A stretch of 44,434 nt of DNA from Actinomycetota bacterium (lineage in GTDB: Bacteria > Actinomycetota > Aquicultoria > UBA3085 > Oleimmundimicrobiaceae), in assembly GCA_030017835.1 (NCBI GenBank), contig JASEGU010000011.1, positions 1 through 44,434 of the forward strand, read 5' to 3'. The notes under the pieces were generated by a model that did no database searches, was not told where the DNA came from, and was given only the letters and a program-made list of their open reading frames with translations. Of the stretch, positions 17,019-27,928 are shown piece after piece. The translations under genes and the position numbers were made by a program. Within the stretch, counting starts at the first letter, position 1. Each line of letters starts with the position of its first letter.

Positions 17019-19625
17019 TTGAGCAAGAAGAGAATAATACTTTTGGATGGCAATAACCTAGTCTGTCGCGCCTTCTTTGCTCTTCCACCCTCCATGATGA
17101 CTTCGACTGGTCAACCGACCAATGCCGCCTATGGTTTTGCCACCATGCTCATCAAACTGATAAAAGACTACAAGCCAGATCAAGTCATAGCCGCTTTCGA
17201 TCTGGGTAAATCCAAACGGGCGAGCGAGTATGCCGAGTACAAGGCGCATCGGCCCGAAGCCCCCGATGAACTGAAGAGTCAATTTCCACTCATCAAAGAG
17301 ATGCTTAAGGTTCTCAAGATTCCGGTCATCGAGATCGAGGGCGAAGAGGCCGATGATATCCTGGCCACCTTGGCCAAAGAGTCGAAGCAGGCCGGCGATC
17401 TTGTCTACATAGTGACCAACGACAAAGACGTCATGCAGCTCGTTGGGGAAGGGATAAATCTATTGAGCTCCAAGAAGGGTCTGACTGAAATCCAGGTCTT
17501 CGACCGAGCGGCCGTTATCGACCGTTTCGGGGTGCCGCCGGAGAGGATGGTCGATTACCTGGGTCTCAAAGGGGACTCCTCCGATAATATTCCGGGCGTG
17601 GCTGGAATCGGTGAAAAGACGGCCCAAAAATTGGTAAGCGAATTTGGCAGCCTGGAAGAGATCTTTGAGCGTTTAAGCGAGATCTCTTCCGCCAAACTGA
17701 AAGAGAAGCTCGTTGATGAGAAAGAGATCGCCCTCTTAAGCAAGAAGCTTGCCACCTTAGATGATGAGCTCCCCTTGAGCGAGCGGCCATCCTTGGTGGG
17801 TCTTGGAAGCTGGGGCGACGATGAGCTAAGGGTCTTTCTTGAGCGAATGGAATTTATGACTTTAATACCGCGTTTCTCTAGGTTAAAGGCGGAGTTGGGC
17901 AAGGGGGACAGAGTCGCAAGCAATCGGCCAAAAGTGATTGAGGTTCAGGAGGCAAGCGAGCTATCCGCTTTGGTAAAGAGGATAGAGGAATCTCGCGCCT
18001 TCTCCTTCATCATGGCCGGTGACGATCACGATGGCGGCATATTCTCTACGGGACCAAGGATGAATGTATCCTTCAGCTCCGGTCAAGTCTACTTAATAGG
18101 TGAGGCTTCCATCATCGGATTAAAACCACTTCTCGAATCGAAGGATATAAAGAAAGCAACATACGACGCAAAGAGGGAGAAGAGGTGCCTTGCTAAGCTT
18201 GGCATAGAGCTGAATGGAGTCAGCTTCGACGTAATGGTAGCCGCCTACCTGATAGACTCCCTAAGGAACGACTACTCACTCTCTGCGCTCACGGGGGAGT
18301 TTTTGGGCCAAGATGGAGGCGAAGAGGACGAGGCGGCCTTTGCCGCATCCATCATGAATGAGCTCTCTTTGGTTCTCAAAGAAAGGCTTGATCGACTCTC
18401 ATTGAGCCCCCTCTTCGATGAGGTAGAGCTCCCCTTGACTTCGGTCTTGGCCGACATGGAGATGGTTGGCGTCGGCCTCGACCTGACCTTTTTGAAGCAG
18501 CTTGCAGCAGAGCTTGAGGCCGAACTTGCTGGTCTTAAGGCCGAAATATTCTCTCTTGCTGGCGAGGAGTTCAACCTCAACTCCTCCAAGCAGCTTGGCG
18601 AGGTTCTCTTCGAAAGGCTCGGGCTGGATTGTAACAAGAGGACCAAGACCGGTTATTCGACCGACTCATCCGTCCTTGTCTCCCTCTTGGGAGCTCATCC
18701 CATAATCGATAAGATTCTGCAGTATAGGGAGGCATACAAGTTACTTTCGACCTATGTTCTTCCTCTGCCTAGGCTCGTTGATAAGACGACCGGTCGTCTC
18801 CATACTACCTTCAACCAGACGGTCACGGCAACGGGGCGCCTCTCCAGCAGCAACCCTAACTTGCAGAATATTCCGGTCAGGACCGAAGTCGGCCAAAAGA
18901 TCAGGGAGGCCTTCATCCCGAGCAAGGTTGAGGATAAGCTCCTTGTGGCAGACTATTCCCAGATTGAGCTGAGGATTCTAGCTCACCTCTCGGAAGATGC
19001 CAACCTAATAGACGCCTTTGGTCGAGGGGAAGATATCCATACCTTCACAGCCTCTCAAGTCTTCTCGGTCTCCGAGGCTGAGGTCACTCGGGATATGAGG
19101 CGGGCGGCCAAAGCGGTCAATTTTGGGATAGTCTATGGCTTAAGTCCCTTCGGCCTCTCCGAACAGCTAAAGATCGAGAGGGAGGAGGCCGCCCGCTATA
19201 TAGATGAGTATTTTGAGAGGTATGCCTCGGTCAAGCGATATATCGACGACGAGTTGAAGAAAGCTTATAATGAGGGGCATGTCAGGACGATCTTTGGGCG
19301 CGTAAGACGTCTTCCCGAGCTCGCGAGCTCAGATTTTAAGGTGAGGAGTTTTGGGGAGAGGTTGGCCATAAACTTTCCCATCCAGGGAGCTGCGGCCGAC
19401 ATAATAAAGATTGCCATGATTAGAATATCGAATGAGTTGATTGAGCGGAAGATGGAGACCAAAATGATCCTTCAAGTCCATGACGAACTGGTCTTTGAGG
19501 TCCCTCCCGTCGAGGCCGTTTCCGTCAGTGAGATGGTCAAGCGGATCATGGAGGGCGTCTGCAATTTGAAAGTCGGACTGGAAGCTGAGATAAAAATGGG
19601 TCATAATTGGAGAAGTGCCAAATAA
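17019..19625 (+). CDS. polA: DNA polymerase I
   Basis: Repair and Okazaki-fragment polymerase, 868 residues. Order: 5'-3' exonuclease (about 1-290: LLDGNNLVCRAFFALP, EGEEADDILATLA, VTNDKDVMQLV and LGLKGDSSDNIPG), a 3'-5' exonuclease-like domain (about 305-480) and the polymerase (about 490-868: LLVADYSQIELRILAHLSED motif A, RRAAKAVNFGIVYGLSPFGL motif B, QVHDELVFEV motif C). The DxE metal-binding pair of an active proofreading site is not visible (the region reads AFSFIMAGDDHDGG), so proofreading is probably lost, as in many Gram-positive PolA. TTG start with a weak SD (ttggagc, 17004). The 139 bases upstream hold no clear promoter. Confidence 0.97.
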   Translation: MSKKRIILLDGNNLVCRAFFALPPSMMTSTGQPTNAAYGFATMLIKLIKDYKPDQVIAAFDLGKSKRASEYAEYKAHRPEAPDELKSQFPLIKEMLKVLKIPVIEIEGEEADDILATLAKESKQAGDLVYIVTNDKDVMQLVGEGINLLSSKKGLTEIQVFDRAAVIDRFGVPPERMVDYLGLKGDSSDNIPGVAGIGEKTAQKLVSEFGSLEEIFERLSEISSAKLKEKLVDEKEIALLSKKLATLDDELPLSERPSLVGLGSWGDDELRVFLERMEFMTLIPRFSRLKAELGKGDRVASNRPKVIEVQEASELSALVKRIEESRAFSFIMAGDDHDGGIFSTGPRMNVSFSSGQVYLIGEASIIGLKPLLESKDIKKATYDAKREKRCLAKLGIELNGVSFDVMVAAYLIDSLRNDYSLSALTGEFLGQDGGEEDEAAFAASIMNELSLVLKERLDRLSLSPLFDEVELPLTSVLADMEMVGVGLDLTFLKQLAAELEAELAGLKAEIFSLAGEEFNLNSSKQLGEVLFERLGLDCNKRTKTGYSTDSSVLVSLLGAHPIIDKILQYREAYKLLSTYVLPLPRLVDKTTGRLHTTFNQTVTATGRLSSSNPNLQNIPVRTEVGQKIREAFIPSKVEDKLLVADYSQIELRILAHLSEDANLIDAFGRGEDIHTFTASQVFSVSEAEVTRDMRRAAKAVNFGIVYGLSPFGLSEQLKIEREEAARYIDEYFERYASVKRYIDDELKKAYNEGHVRTIFGRVRRLPELASSDFKVRSFGERLAINFPIQGAAADIIKIAMIRISNELIERKMETKMILQVHDELVFEVPPVEAVSVSEMVKRIMEGVCNLKVGLEAEIKMGHNWRSAK

Positions 19626-19695
19626 AAAGAGGATTTTCCCTCATGTTTGCAGAAGTGTTTAACGTTCAAAATTTTTTTGGGAGGTTTGTTGGTTA

Positions 19696-21078
19696 ATGAT
19701 TGAAAGTGAGACGGCAAGTTTGCTTGATGATAGTGGAATGATGCTTGATGAGAACGGGGTGATGATCCCCGATTATGATAGCACCATCAAATTCTTCACC
19801 GAAGGAGACCTGATAACAGGGACGGTAGTTAGAGTAGACAACAACGAAGTCCTGGTCGATATCGGCTACAAATCCGAAGGCGTAATCCCCTTAAAAGAGC
19901 TCTCCATAAAGAAAGACGTTGTTCCAAGTGAGATCCTTTCGGTCGGCGATGAGGTTGAGGCGATGGTCCTGACCAAGGAGGATTCCGAGGGACGGCTCAT
20001 CTTATCCAAGAAGCGGGCCAAGTACGAGAGGACTTGGGATAAGATAACCAAGGCCGCAAAGGATGAGGAGAAGATAACCGGCGTCGTCATAGAGGTCGTC
20101 AAAGGCGGCCTGATCCTGGACATCGGTCTTAGAGGATTTCTTCCGGCCTCGCTCGTCGAGCATGGACGGGTGAGGGACCTTACTGCGTACCTGGGCCAAG
20201 AGCTTGAGTGCAAGATCATTGAGATGGACAGGAAGAGGAACAACGTAGTCCTGTCGCGCAAGGCAATCTTGGAGAATTCCAGGCAAAAGGATCGCGAAGA
20301 GCTTCTGGCCAAACTGGAGAAGGGCCAAATGGTTTCCGGCCAGGTATCATCGATCGTCAATTTCGGTGCCTTTGTCGATCTTGGCGGTCTGGATGGTCTG
20401 ATCCATATCTCCGAGCTATCATGGGAGCACGTAAATCACCCCTCAGAAGTGGTAGAGATCGGTGATAAAGTCGATGTCCAAGTCATTGATATCGATCGCG
20501 AGCGGGTAAGGATATCGCTCGGTCTCAAGCAGACCACTGCCGATCCCTGGCAAGAGAAGGTTGTCGGCCTCTCCAAGGGGGATATTGTCTCCGGCAAGGT
20601 TGTCAAAATGCTTCCCTTCGGAGTCTTCGTCGCTTTTGGTGATGATCTGGAGGGCATGATTCACATCTCCGAGATTTCGGAAGCCCACGTCGAGACGCCC
20701 GAAGAGGTTCTTGCAATTGGTCAGGAAGTCAGCGCCAAGGTGGTCGATATAGATCTCAAGAAGAGGAAAATCTCCCTCAGCCTAAAGACGGCTGCGCCCG
20801 AGACCGAAGCCAAAGAAGAGATGGCCGAGGCCGAAGCCGCCCCTAAAGAAGAGGTTTTATCCAAGGTGGCCGAGGTTGAAGAGGAGTCGGCTCCGCTCGC
20901 ACACAAGGAAGAAGAGGCTGGTCAGCAGGATGCGAGTCCTGAAGAAGAGGCCCCTTCCACCATCCTTGAGGATAGTCATGAAATGGCGAAGGATGCGGAG
21001 GAGAAAAAGCCGCTTCCCGGCTCACTGGAAGAGGCCTTGAAGCAGATGAAGGAGGAGCGGGGCCAGAAAGAGGATTGA
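19696..21078 (+). CDS. rpsA: Ribosomal protein S1 (four S1 domains)
   Basis: A 460-residue RNA-binding protein of the 30S subunit. Four S1 repeats lie at about 30-100, 115-182, 200-270 and 285-355 (signatures GTVVRVDNNEVLVDIGYKSE, GVVIEVVKGGLILDIGLRGF, GQVSSIVNFGAFVDLGGLDG and GKVVKMLPFGVFVAFGDDLE), as in short Gram-positive/actinobacterial S1 rather than six-domain E. coli S1. The last 100 residues are a low-complexity, Glu/Ala-rich acidic tail. SD gggagg at 19679-19684, 11 bases before ATG. A long terminator follows. Confidence 0.96.
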   Translation: MIESETASLLDDSGMMLDENGVMIPDYDSTIKFFTEGDLITGTVVRVDNNEVLVDIGYKSEGVIPLKELSIKKDVVPSEILSVGDEVEAMVLTKEDSEGRLILSKKRAKYERTWDKITKAAKDEEKITGVVIEVVKGGLILDIGLRGFLPASLVEHGRVRDLTAYLGQELECKIIEMDRKRNNVVLSRKAILENSRQKDREELLAKLEKGQMVSGQVSSIVNFGAFVDLGGLDGLIHISELSWEHVNHPSEVVEIGDKVDVQVIDIDRERVRISLGLKQTTADPWQEKVVGLSKGDIVSGKVVKMLPFGVFVAFGDDLEGMIHISEISEAHVETPEEVLAIGQEVSAKVVDIDLKKRKISLSLKTAAPETEAKEEMAEAEAAPKEEVLSKVAEVEEESAPLAHKEEEAGQQDASPEEEAPSTILEDSHEMAKDAEEKKPLPGSLEEALKQMKEERGQKED

Positions 21079-21153
21079 TCTGGGGCAAGAGTTTTGCGCA
21101 ACGATGAGCAAGACGACCACTTCGATTAAGTGAGATTGGAATATTGAATCAGA

Positions 21154-21209
21154 TTTTAACATATAAGGCCGGTCTCAAGCGACCGGCCTTATATGTTAAA
21201 ATGTTTTTT
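21154..21209 (+). terminator. Strong intrinsic terminator after rpsA
   Basis: A perfect 21-bp stem (21154-21174 with 21181-21201), 6-base loop, then tgtttttt (21202-21209). It separates rpsA from coaE. Confidence 0.95.
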
Positions 21210-21243
21210 AACTTTACCCACTTAAGCTAGTGGAGTTGATTGT

Positions 21244-21840
21244 ATGATCATTGGTGTAACGGGGGGAACGGGCGCGGGCAAGAGCACCGTCTCCAAGATG
21301 ATAGCCGAGAAAGGCGCCTTTGTAATCGACGCCGATGAGGTGGCTCGCGAACTCATGAGCCCCGGTTCACCCATTTTAAATCGGATCGCAGACCGCTTCG
21401 GAAAGAGCGTGATAAATGAGGACTGCAGCCTCAACAGGAAGGCCTTGGGCTCGATAATATTTACCGATGAGATCGCTAAAAGAGATCTCAACGAGATCAC
21501 TCACCCTTCGATTATTGCCAAGATAAAAGAGCTCGTCAAAGAGAACAAGACGCATTCGCCCGATCAGCTGATAGTCATAGATGCGCCGCTTCTCATAGAT
21601 ACCCCCATCTATTTCTTGGTCGATAGGGTTATACTTGTTTGGGCGAAAGATGAGGTAAGGCTGGGTCGTCTCATGCTGGAGAAGGGCTTAACTGAAGGCG
21701 AGGCGAGAATCAGGATGGAGGCCCAGACTCCGGCCGAAGAACTGGCCGCGCGCGCAAACTTCATCATCATAAACCACGGTAGTCTGGGTCGGCTCAGAGA
21801 CAAGGTGGACGAGGTCTTGGCCGAGGCGGGTGTCATTTGA
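21244..21840 (+). CDS. coaE: Dephospho-CoA kinase
   Basis: Last step of coenzyme A synthesis, ATP-dependent 3'-phosphorylation of dephospho-CoA. It is 198 residues, with P-loop GGTGAGKST (7-15), FVIDADEVARELMSPG (substrate lid) and VIDAPLLIDT. ATG start, SD weak (gtggag). It lies 35 bases ahead of uvrB, so the two are probably one transcript. Confidence 0.95.
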   Translation: MIIGVTGGTGAGKSTVSKMIAEKGAFVIDADEVARELMSPGSPILNRIADRFGKSVINEDCSLNRKALGSIIFTDEIAKRDLNEITHPSIIAKIKELVKENKTHSPDQLIVIDAPLLIDTPIYFLVDRVILVWAKDEVRLGRLMLEKGLTEGEARIRMEAQTPAEELAARANFIIINHGSLGRLRDKVDEVLAEAGVI

Positions 21841-21874
21841 ATCAAGACTTCAAAAATAAGAATAATATCAGGAG

Positions 21875-23875
21875 ATGAGCGAAGAGATATTTGAGATAGA
21901 TGCTCCCTTTGCGCCAGCCGGCGATCAGCCCAAAGCCATCGATGAGCTATACCAAGGCATATTGCGGGGTGATCGCTACCAAACGCTCCTTGGAGTTACC
22001 GGCAGCGGAAAGACCTTCACCATGGCCCACCTGGTGGCCAAAATCAAGCGGCCAACCCTGATCATAGCCCCCAACAAGACCTTGGCCGCACAGCTCTACG
22101 GCGAGTTTAAGGAGCTCTTTCCAAAGAGCGCGGTGGAATACTTCGTAAGCTACTACGACTACTATCAGCCGGAAGCCTATATCCCTCACACAGATACCTA
22201 TATCGAGAAGGATCTCTCGATAAATGACGAGATCGATCGACTTCGTCACGCGACTACGAGCTCGCTTCTCCTAAGAGAAGACGTTATAGTCGTGGCTTCG
22301 GTCTCTTGCATCTACAACCTCGGCTCGCCCGAGGAGTATCAATCCCAAATGCTCGTCATCGAGGCAGGCGGTCAAATAGATCTAGATCAGCTTCTTCTTC
22401 GCTTGATCGAGATCCAGTACAAGAGGAACGACTACGAATTCGCAAGGGGTCTCTTTAGGGTGAGGGGGGATACGGTCGAGATATTCCCGGCCTTCGGCAA
22501 GGAAGCTTTGCGCATCGAGATCTTCGGCGATGAGGTAGAAAAGATCCTTAAGATCAATCCTCTTACCGGTGAGATAATCGAAAGGCCCAAGAGGGTGACC
22601 ATCTATCCGGCCACCCATTTCATGACCAATTCCAAGAGGCTTAAAGCGGGCCTAAGTTCGATCGAAGCCGAGCTAAAGGTCAGGCTCAAAGAACTGGAGG
22701 ATGGGGGCAAGCTCCTTGAAGCCCAGCGGCTAAAGATGAGGACGAGTTTTGATCTGGAGATGCTTCGTGAAGTCGGTTATTGCAGTGGGATCGAGAATTA
22801 CTCTCGTCACTTCACCGGCAAAGCCATCGGCGATCCGCCCGATACCCTGATACACTACTTTCCTAAAGAGCTCTTGATGATAATCGACGAATCCCATATC
22901 TCCATCCCTCAGATTAGGGCCATGTATCATGGCGACCGCTCTCGCAAGGAGACTCTGGTCGAGCACGGTTTTCGGCTTCCTTCAGCTCTGGACAACCGGC
23001 CCTTAAAATTCGACGAATTTGAGGCTCTGACAGATAAAGCGGTCTTCGTCAGCGCTACCCCGGGTGATTACGAGATAAGCGTCTCATCCAATGTAGTTGA
23101 ACAGATAATTCGCCCGACTGGTCTAATTGACCCAGAGGTTTTAGTCAGACCGACCAGCCATCAGATAGACGATCTTATGACCGAGATCGGAAAGCGGGTA
23201 GACAAAGAGGAGAGGGTCCTGGTGACCACCTTGACCAAGAAGATGGCCGAGGATCTGACCGATTATCTAGCAAATGCCGGAATTAAGGTCCGCTATCTAC
23301 ATTCAGACATCGACACCATCGAGCGCATTGAGATAATCACCGATTTGAGGGGCGGCAAGTTCGACGTACTGGTCGGCATCAACCTTCTTCGGGAGGGGCT
23401 CGACTTACCGGAGGTATCACTGGTGGCTATCCTTGATGCCGATAAGGAGGGGTTCTTGCGAAGCGAACGCTCACTGATCCAGACCATCGGTCGCTCGGCC
23501 AGAAATGTTGGGGGCCAAGTGATAATGTATGCCGAGAGCGTAACCCCCTCGATGGAGCGGGCCATAAACGAGACCAACAGAAGGAGAAAGCTTCAGTCGG
23601 AATATAATTTAAAGAACCGGATCGAACCGCAATCGATCAGGAAGGCCGTCTTGGATATATTAGATGTTGCCAAAGGGCATCAGCTTTCGTCCAAGGCGGC
23701 TGCAAAGAAGGAGCGGAAAAGGGGCGAGTTTAAACTGCCCAAAGATGAACTTATGAGGGTAATGATGGCTCTGGAAGAAGAGATGCGCCTGGCCGCTGAA
23801 GAGCTCAGATTCGAGGACGCGGCCGCCATAAGGGATGAAATAGCCTCTCTCAAAGAGGCGGTTAAAAAGGACTAA
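21875..23875 (+). CDS. uvrB: UvrABC excision nuclease subunit B
   Basis: Damage-verification helicase of nucleotide excision repair. It is 666 residues. Walker A GVTGSGKT (40-47), beta-hairpin [12 protein letters not shown] (about 92-103), DEXX-type IIDESH, helicase motif [11 protein letters not shown] and a C-terminal UvrC-binding UVR motif ([20 protein letters not shown]). The SD (caggag) abuts the ATG unusually closely, but no better in-frame start exists before the conserved [11 protein letters not shown]. uvrA follows after a broken gene, and uvrC is at 32101. Confidence 0.97.
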   Translation: MSEEIFEIDAPFAPAGDQPKAIDELYQGILRGDRYQTLLGVTGSGKTFTMAHLVAKIKRPTLIIAPNKTLAAQLYGEFKELFPKSAVEYFVSYYDYYQPEAYIPHTDTYIEKDLSINDEIDRLRHATTSSLLLREDVIVVASVSCIYNLGSPEEYQSQMLVIEAGGQIDLDQLLLRLIEIQYKRNDYEFARGLFRVRGDTVEIFPAFGKEALRIEIFGDEVEKILKINPLTGEIIERPKRVTIYPATHFMTNSKRLKAGLSSIEAELKVRLKELEDGGKLLEAQRLKMRTSFDLEMLREVGYCSGIENYSRHFTGKAIGDPPDTLIHYFPKELLMIIDESHISIPQIRAMYHGDRSRKETLVEHGFRLPSALDNRPLKFDEFEALTDKAVFVSATPGDYEISVSSNVVEQIIRPTGLIDPEVLVRPTSHQIDDLMTEIGKRVDKEERVLVTTLTKKMAEDLTDYLANAGIKVRYLHSDIDTIERIEIITDLRGGKFDVLVGINLLREGLDLPEVSLVAILDADKEGFLRSERSLIQTIGRSARNVGGQVIMYAESVTPSMERAINETNRRRKLQSEYNLKNRIEPQSIRKAVLDILDVAKGHQLSSKAAAKKERKRGEFKLPKDELMRVMMALEEEMRLAAEELRFEDAAAIRDEIASLKEAVKKD

Positions 23876-24219
23876 AGCTGCGCCCAATGTTTAAGTTCCT
23901 CTGGAACCTCGCCCGCCTTGAAGATGGCCCACTTGGTCGAAGCTGGACCGAATAATTCATATATCAATGTCGTTCCAGCTACGGCGTTTAAGGCCAGAAG
24001 CCCAAGGCGAACCAGCTGATTATCTCGAGGGCATTGAGTGCGCCCGGTTTCAATATCCCAAAAAATGAGTCCCCCAGAAAGAGACCGGTCAGAATGAATC
24101 CGACTACCTGGGTGATCTTGATGTATCTCTTTACGTACTTGCCGCTGAAAAAACCTAAAGAGTATGGCCAGTCCGGCCAGGGCGATTACGAGGCTTGCAG
24201 AGGGTGAAACAAGCGACAT
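23872..24219 (-). pseudogene. Broken cation/proton antiporter (CPA2-like), middle deleted and frameshifted
   Basis: From ATG 24219 the frame encodes a first membrane helix (MSLVSPSASLVIALAGLAIL), then shifts at a run of six A/T (24148-24153). In the shifted frame it continues SGKYVKRYIKITQVVGFILT, GLFLGDSFFGILKPGALNAL and EIISWFALG, as in the second and third helices of KefB/NhaP-type antiporters. Around 23990-24010 it jumps, in another frame, to GLLALNAVAGTTLIYELFGP and TKWAIFKAGEVPEELKHWAQ, which look like the last helix and C-terminus of the same family. About 250-300 residues of transport core are missing. Family call is by pattern; a pseudogene is the only consistent reading. Confidence 0.72.
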
Positions 24220-24385
24220 CGATAAGACCCGCTTTCTTTGGATGATTTAAGATGTAATCAGTTCTAACACCCGAGCTTTTTCGAGTCAAATCGGTGCAGC
24301 TAAAGATGAGGAATTTTTTTGGGGCTGCGGCGTGCTCTCGACTTTACCCTCATTGTATAATCTTATCTGAAAGGATGATCTAAGT
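24220..24385. promoter_or_regulatory. uvrA upstream region
   Basis: The only clear signal is a TATAAT at 24356-24361, 24 bases before the uvrA start; no good -35 is at 16-18 bp. It may depend on an activator, or be a damage-inducible promoter, but I see no convincing SOS box. Confidence 0.35.
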
Positions 24386-27202
24386 TTGCTGGAAAAGATA
24401 ATTATTAGGGGAGCTAGAGAGCATAACCTAAAGAGTATAAATCTTGATATACCAAGGGATAGATTGATCGTTATAACCGGCCTTTCGGGCTCGGGCAAGT
24501 CTTCGCTCGCCATGGATACCATCTATGCCGAGGGGCAGCGGCGTTATGTCGAATCCCTTTCTGCTTACGCTCGCCAGTTTCTCGGCCAGATGCAGAAGCC
24601 TGACCTCGACCACATCGAAGGCCTATCTCCGGCCGTCGCCATCGATCAGAAATCGACGAGCAGAAATCCCCGCTCCACCGTGGGAACCATAACCGAAATC
24701 TACGATTACTTGAGGGTTCTCTATGCGAGGATCGGTCTGCCGAGCTGTCACATCTGCGGAGCGCCCATCTCCCGTCAGAGTCCTGAGCAGATAATCGAGC
24801 AGATATTGAGACTTGAGGCCGGCGCAAAATTCTTTCTACTCGCCCCGGTGATTCGAGGCAAAAAGGGCGAGCATGGCAAGATATTCGAGGATCTTCGGGG
24901 GCGGGGCTTCTCCAGGGTCAGGGTGGATGGTGAGGTCCTTGAGCTTGCAAGTGAGATCAGACTGGATAAATACGTAGGTCATAGCATAGAGGTGGTGGTC
25001 GATCGTCTGGTGATGAAGGAGGGGATAGAGAGAAGGCTTGCCGATTCCATCGAGACGGCCCTCGAACTTTCAGATGGACTCGTAACCATCCTCAAAGAAG
25101 ACGGCGACGAGACGACCTATAGCCAGAAGTTTGCCTGCTTGAAGTGTGAGATAAGTTTCGACGAGCTCTCGCCCAGGATGTTCTCATTTAACAGTCCCTA
25201 TGGAGCCTGCAAGGTCTGCACCGGGCTCGGTTCGACCAAGGTGGTCGACCCAAGTCTCGTCGTTCCCGATCCCTCCTTGAGTCTAAACGAGGGGGCGATC
25301 GCCCCTTTCTACAATGGCAAGATGAACTTCTATCCCTCCATGATCCGCTCGGTTGCCGAAAGGTTTGATATAGATATGGACAAACCCTTTTTAAGACTTT
25401 CCGAGCACGAGAAAGGGATACTCTTCTTCGGCAGTGAAGGAGAGAGGGTCGAGATAACCTACCGCAATCAGAGGGGCCAAAAGAGGGTCTATCGCTCGGC
25501 CTTCGAAGGGGTCATAAGTAATCTTGAGAGGCGCTACAAGGAATCAGACTCCGACTACTCGCGCGAAAAAATCGAGCAATACATGAGGGAGATGCCTTGC
25601 GTATCTTGCGGCGGAGCCCGCCTTAAGCCCGAAAGTTTGGCGGTAACCTTCGGCGGGGTAAACATATATGAGTTCACCAAAAAATCGGCCAAAGATGCCC
25701 TGGTCTTTTGGGCTTGCACAAAGATCGGCGAGCGCGAAAAGGCGATTGGAGCCGGTCTGATAAAGGAGATCGAGGCTCGGCTCAAATTTCTGGTCGATGT
25801 GGGACTCGGCTATATCACCATCGACCGTCCGGCCGCGACTTTGGCCGGCGGCGAGGCCCAGAGGATAAGACTGGCCACCCAGATCGGCTCGGGTTTAGTC
25901 GGGGTCTTATATATCTTGGATGAGCCGAGCATCGGTCTCCACCAACGAGATAACGTCAAGCTGATCGAGACGCTCAAGAACCTAAAAGAACTTGGGAACA
26001 CCGTCATCGTCATCGAGCACGATGAGGATACAATAAGGGCGGCCGACTTCATCATCGACATCGGACCTGGGGCCGGCGCCCACGGTGGGCGCGTCGTGGC
26101 CGCCGGCCCCTTAGAGCAGGTGATGAAATCCAAGGATTCGCTAACGGCCAAGTTCTTGAGCGGTGAGCTTAAGATAGAGGTCCCCAAAGAGAGAAGGAGG
26201 GTTGAGCCGGACCGAACGCTTACAATCAGAGGCGCCAAAGAACATAACCTCAAGGGGATCGATGTTGCGATACCGCTCGGTCTCTTCGTCTGCGTGACCG
26301 GGGTCTCCGGTTCCGGCAAAAGCACCCTGATTTCCGACGTGCTCCATAGCGGACTTAGGGCCCATTTCTACAATTCAAGGGAGAGGGTCGGCGCCCACGA
26401 CGGGATAGACGGCTTAGAACTGATTGACAAGGTGGTAAACATCGACCAATCTCCAATCGGCCGGACGCCCCGCTCCAACCCGGCCACCTACACTAAAGTT
26501 TTCGATGAGATAAGGTTTTTGTTCTCCCAGACCAAAGAGGCCAAACTCCGAGGCTACAAACAGGGGCGCTTCAGTTTCAATGTGACCGGCGGTCGTTGCG
26601 AAGCCTGCCGGGGCGACGGGACGATCAAGGTGGAGATGCACTTCCTTCCCGACGTCTATATCCCTTGTGAGGTCTGTAAGGGCAAGCGTTACAATCGAGA
26701 GACTCTTCAAGTCCATTTTAAGGGCAAGAATATCGCCGATGTCTTGGAGATGTCGGTCGAGGAGGCCCTCACCTTCTTCGAAAATATTCCCAAGATTCAA
26801 AGGCGCCTTCAGACTCTCTTCGATGTCGGTTTGGGCTACATAAAACTCGGCCAGTCGGCCATAACCCTTTCGGGTGGCGAAGCTCAGAGGATAAAGCTCT
26901 CGGCCGAGCTCTCCAAGCGGGCGACCGGAAAGACCCTCTATATATTGGATGAGCCGACGACAGGTCTCCATCTTGCCGACATCGAGAAGCTGCTCACAAT
27001 ACTGACCCGTCTGGTCGATGAAGGAAATTCAGTTCTGGTCATAGAGCATCAACTCGACGTCATCAAGACGGCCGATCACCTGATCGACCTCGGACCGGAA
27101 GGCGGCGAGGAGGGCGGCTACGTGATAGCGACCGGAACCCCCGAAGAGGTTGTGAAGAACAAGGCCTCTTATACAGGAAGATTCTTAAAGCAGTTACTCT
27201 AG
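24386..27202 (+). CDS. uvrA: UvrABC excision nuclease subunit A
   Basis: DNA damage sensor ATPase of nucleotide excision repair. It is 938 residues with two ABC ATPase halves: Walker [12 protein letters not shown] (about 32-42) and [10 protein letters not shown] (about 637-646), signatures [14 protein letters not shown] and [14 protein letters not shown], and Walker [14 protein letters not shown] and [10 protein letters not shown]. Zinc modules are visible as CHICG with CLKCE/CKVCTG, and CEACRGDG with [12 protein letters not shown] start at 24386 behind aaggatga. An in-phase downstream gene follows by 42 bases. Confidence 0.97.
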   Translation: MLEKIIIRGAREHNLKSINLDIPRDRLIVITGLSGSGKSSLAMDTIYAEGQRRYVESLSAYARQFLGQMQKPDLDHIEGLSPAVAIDQKSTSRNPRSTVGTITEIYDYLRVLYARIGLPSCHICGAPISRQSPEQIIEQILRLEAGAKFFLLAPVIRGKKGEHGKIFEDLRGRGFSRVRVDGEVLELASEIRLDKYVGHSIEVVVDRLVMKEGIERRLADSIETALELSDGLVTILKEDGDETTYSQKFACLKCEISFDELSPRMFSFNSPYGACKVCTGLGSTKVVDPSLVVPDPSLSLNEGAIAPFYNGKMNFYPSMIRSVAERFDIDMDKPFLRLSEHEKGILFFGSEGERVEITYRNQRGQKRVYRSAFEGVISNLERRYKESDSDYSREKIEQYMREMPCVSCGGARLKPESLAVTFGGVNIYEFTKKSAKDALVFWACTKIGEREKAIGAGLIKEIEARLKFLVDVGLGYITIDRPAATLAGGEAQRIRLATQIGSGLVGVLYILDEPSIGLHQRDNVKLIETLKNLKELGNTVIVIEHDEDTIRAADFIIDIGPGAGAHGGRVVAAGPLEQVMKSKDSLTAKFLSGELKIEVPKERRRVEPDRTLTIRGAKEHNLKGIDVAIPLGLFVCVTGVSGSGKSTLISDVLHSGLRAHFYNSRERVGAHDGIDGLELIDKVVNIDQSPIGRTPRSNPATYTKVFDEIRFLFSQTKEAKLRGYKQGRFSFNVTGGRCEACRGDGTIKVEMHFLPDVYIPCEVCKGKRYNRETLQVHFKGKNIADVLEMSVEEALTFFENIPKIQRRLQTLFDVGLGYIKLGQSAITLSGGEAQRIKLSAELSKRATGKTLYILDEPTTGLHLADIEKLLTILTRLVDEGNSVLVIEHQLDVIKTADHLIDLGPEGGEEGGYVIATGTPEEVVKNKASYTGRFLKQLL

Positions 27203-27244
27203 AGCGGGGCCGCATAGAGTTTTCAACCTAGACGGGAGAAACAT

Positions 27245-27916
27245 TTGGATATGGAGAACAGGAAGACTTACCGGTTTTTAGAATCCTTCAAAGCGGCCCT
27301 GCCCATCGGCCTCGGTTACATCCCGCTCGGCCTGGCCTGCGGTATGCTTGGCCAGAAAGTTGGCATAAGCCCGCTTGCCATGGGCGCAATGTCGCTCATA
27401 GTCTTCGCCGGAGGCGCCCAGTTCATAGCCATCTCTCTCATCGGGGCAAAGGTGCCTCCATTCTCGATCATACTTGCGACCGGTATCATAAACTTGCGCC
27501 ACATTCTGATGAGTTCGGCTCTGGCCGACTATCTAAATGATTTGGACATATCCGAGGTCATTCTATTCTCGCACGGGGTTACCGACGAGACCTTCGCGGT
27601 CAATCATAACCGGTTTGAGAGGGGAGGCTGGGGTTATGAAAACGCCCTTCTTCTCAACGTCATCTCCCACTTCTTCTGGATATCGGGCAACGTGGCCGGG
27701 GCACTAGCCGGCGGTTGGATTGTGGTCGATATCGATCTTGCAAGCTTCGCCCTGACCGCCATGTTCGTAGCCCTCCTTGTCCTCTGCATCAAGGAGCTAA
27801 ATCATCTTCTTACGGCCCTATTTGCCTTCCTTTCATTCAAGACGAAGTCATTTGCCATATCCTTATCACTCGGCCTCGTCGCTTTCTGGCTGATCGGCCG
27901 GCTGATGATGCTATAG
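27245..27916 (+). CDS. AzlC-family branched-chain amino acid exporter, possibly an AzlC-AzlD end fusion
   Basis: 223 residues. Residues 1 to about 183 are a clear AzlC protein (AALPIGLGYIPLGLACGMLG, VFAGGAQFIAISLIG, TGIINLRHILMSSALADYL and SHGVTDETFAV), the larger subunit of AzlCD exporters of branched-chain amino acids. The last 36 residues (LLTALFAFLSFKTKSFAISL, then GLVAFWLIGRL) read more like the final helix of AzlD than the end of AzlC. No separate azlD follows. This may be the scar of a deletion running from late azlC into late azlD, kept in frame. Activity is doubtful if so. Start TTG 27245 (SD gggag) or ATG 27251. Confidence 0.72.
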   Translation: MDMENRKTYRFLESFKAALPIGLGYIPLGLACGMLGQKVGISPLAMGAMSLIVFAGGAQFIAISLIGAKVPPFSIILATGIINLRHILMSSALADYLNDLDISEVILFSHGVTDETFAVNHNRFERGGWGYENALLLNVISHFFWISGNVAGALAGGWIVVDIDLASFALTAMFVALLVLCIKELNHLLTALFAFLSFKTKSFAISLSLGLVAFWLIGRLMML

Positions 27917-27928
27917 AATCTATTTATT

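Noticed and set aside
20780-21078. Acidic low-complexity end of S1 as a frameshift artefact
   Set aside because: The frame stays open to a normal stop with regular codon use, and acidic tails are common in actinobacterial-type S1.
24286-24522. A minus-strand open frame across the uvrA start
   Set aside because: It overlaps the conserved uvrA Walker A coding region and shows no motif.
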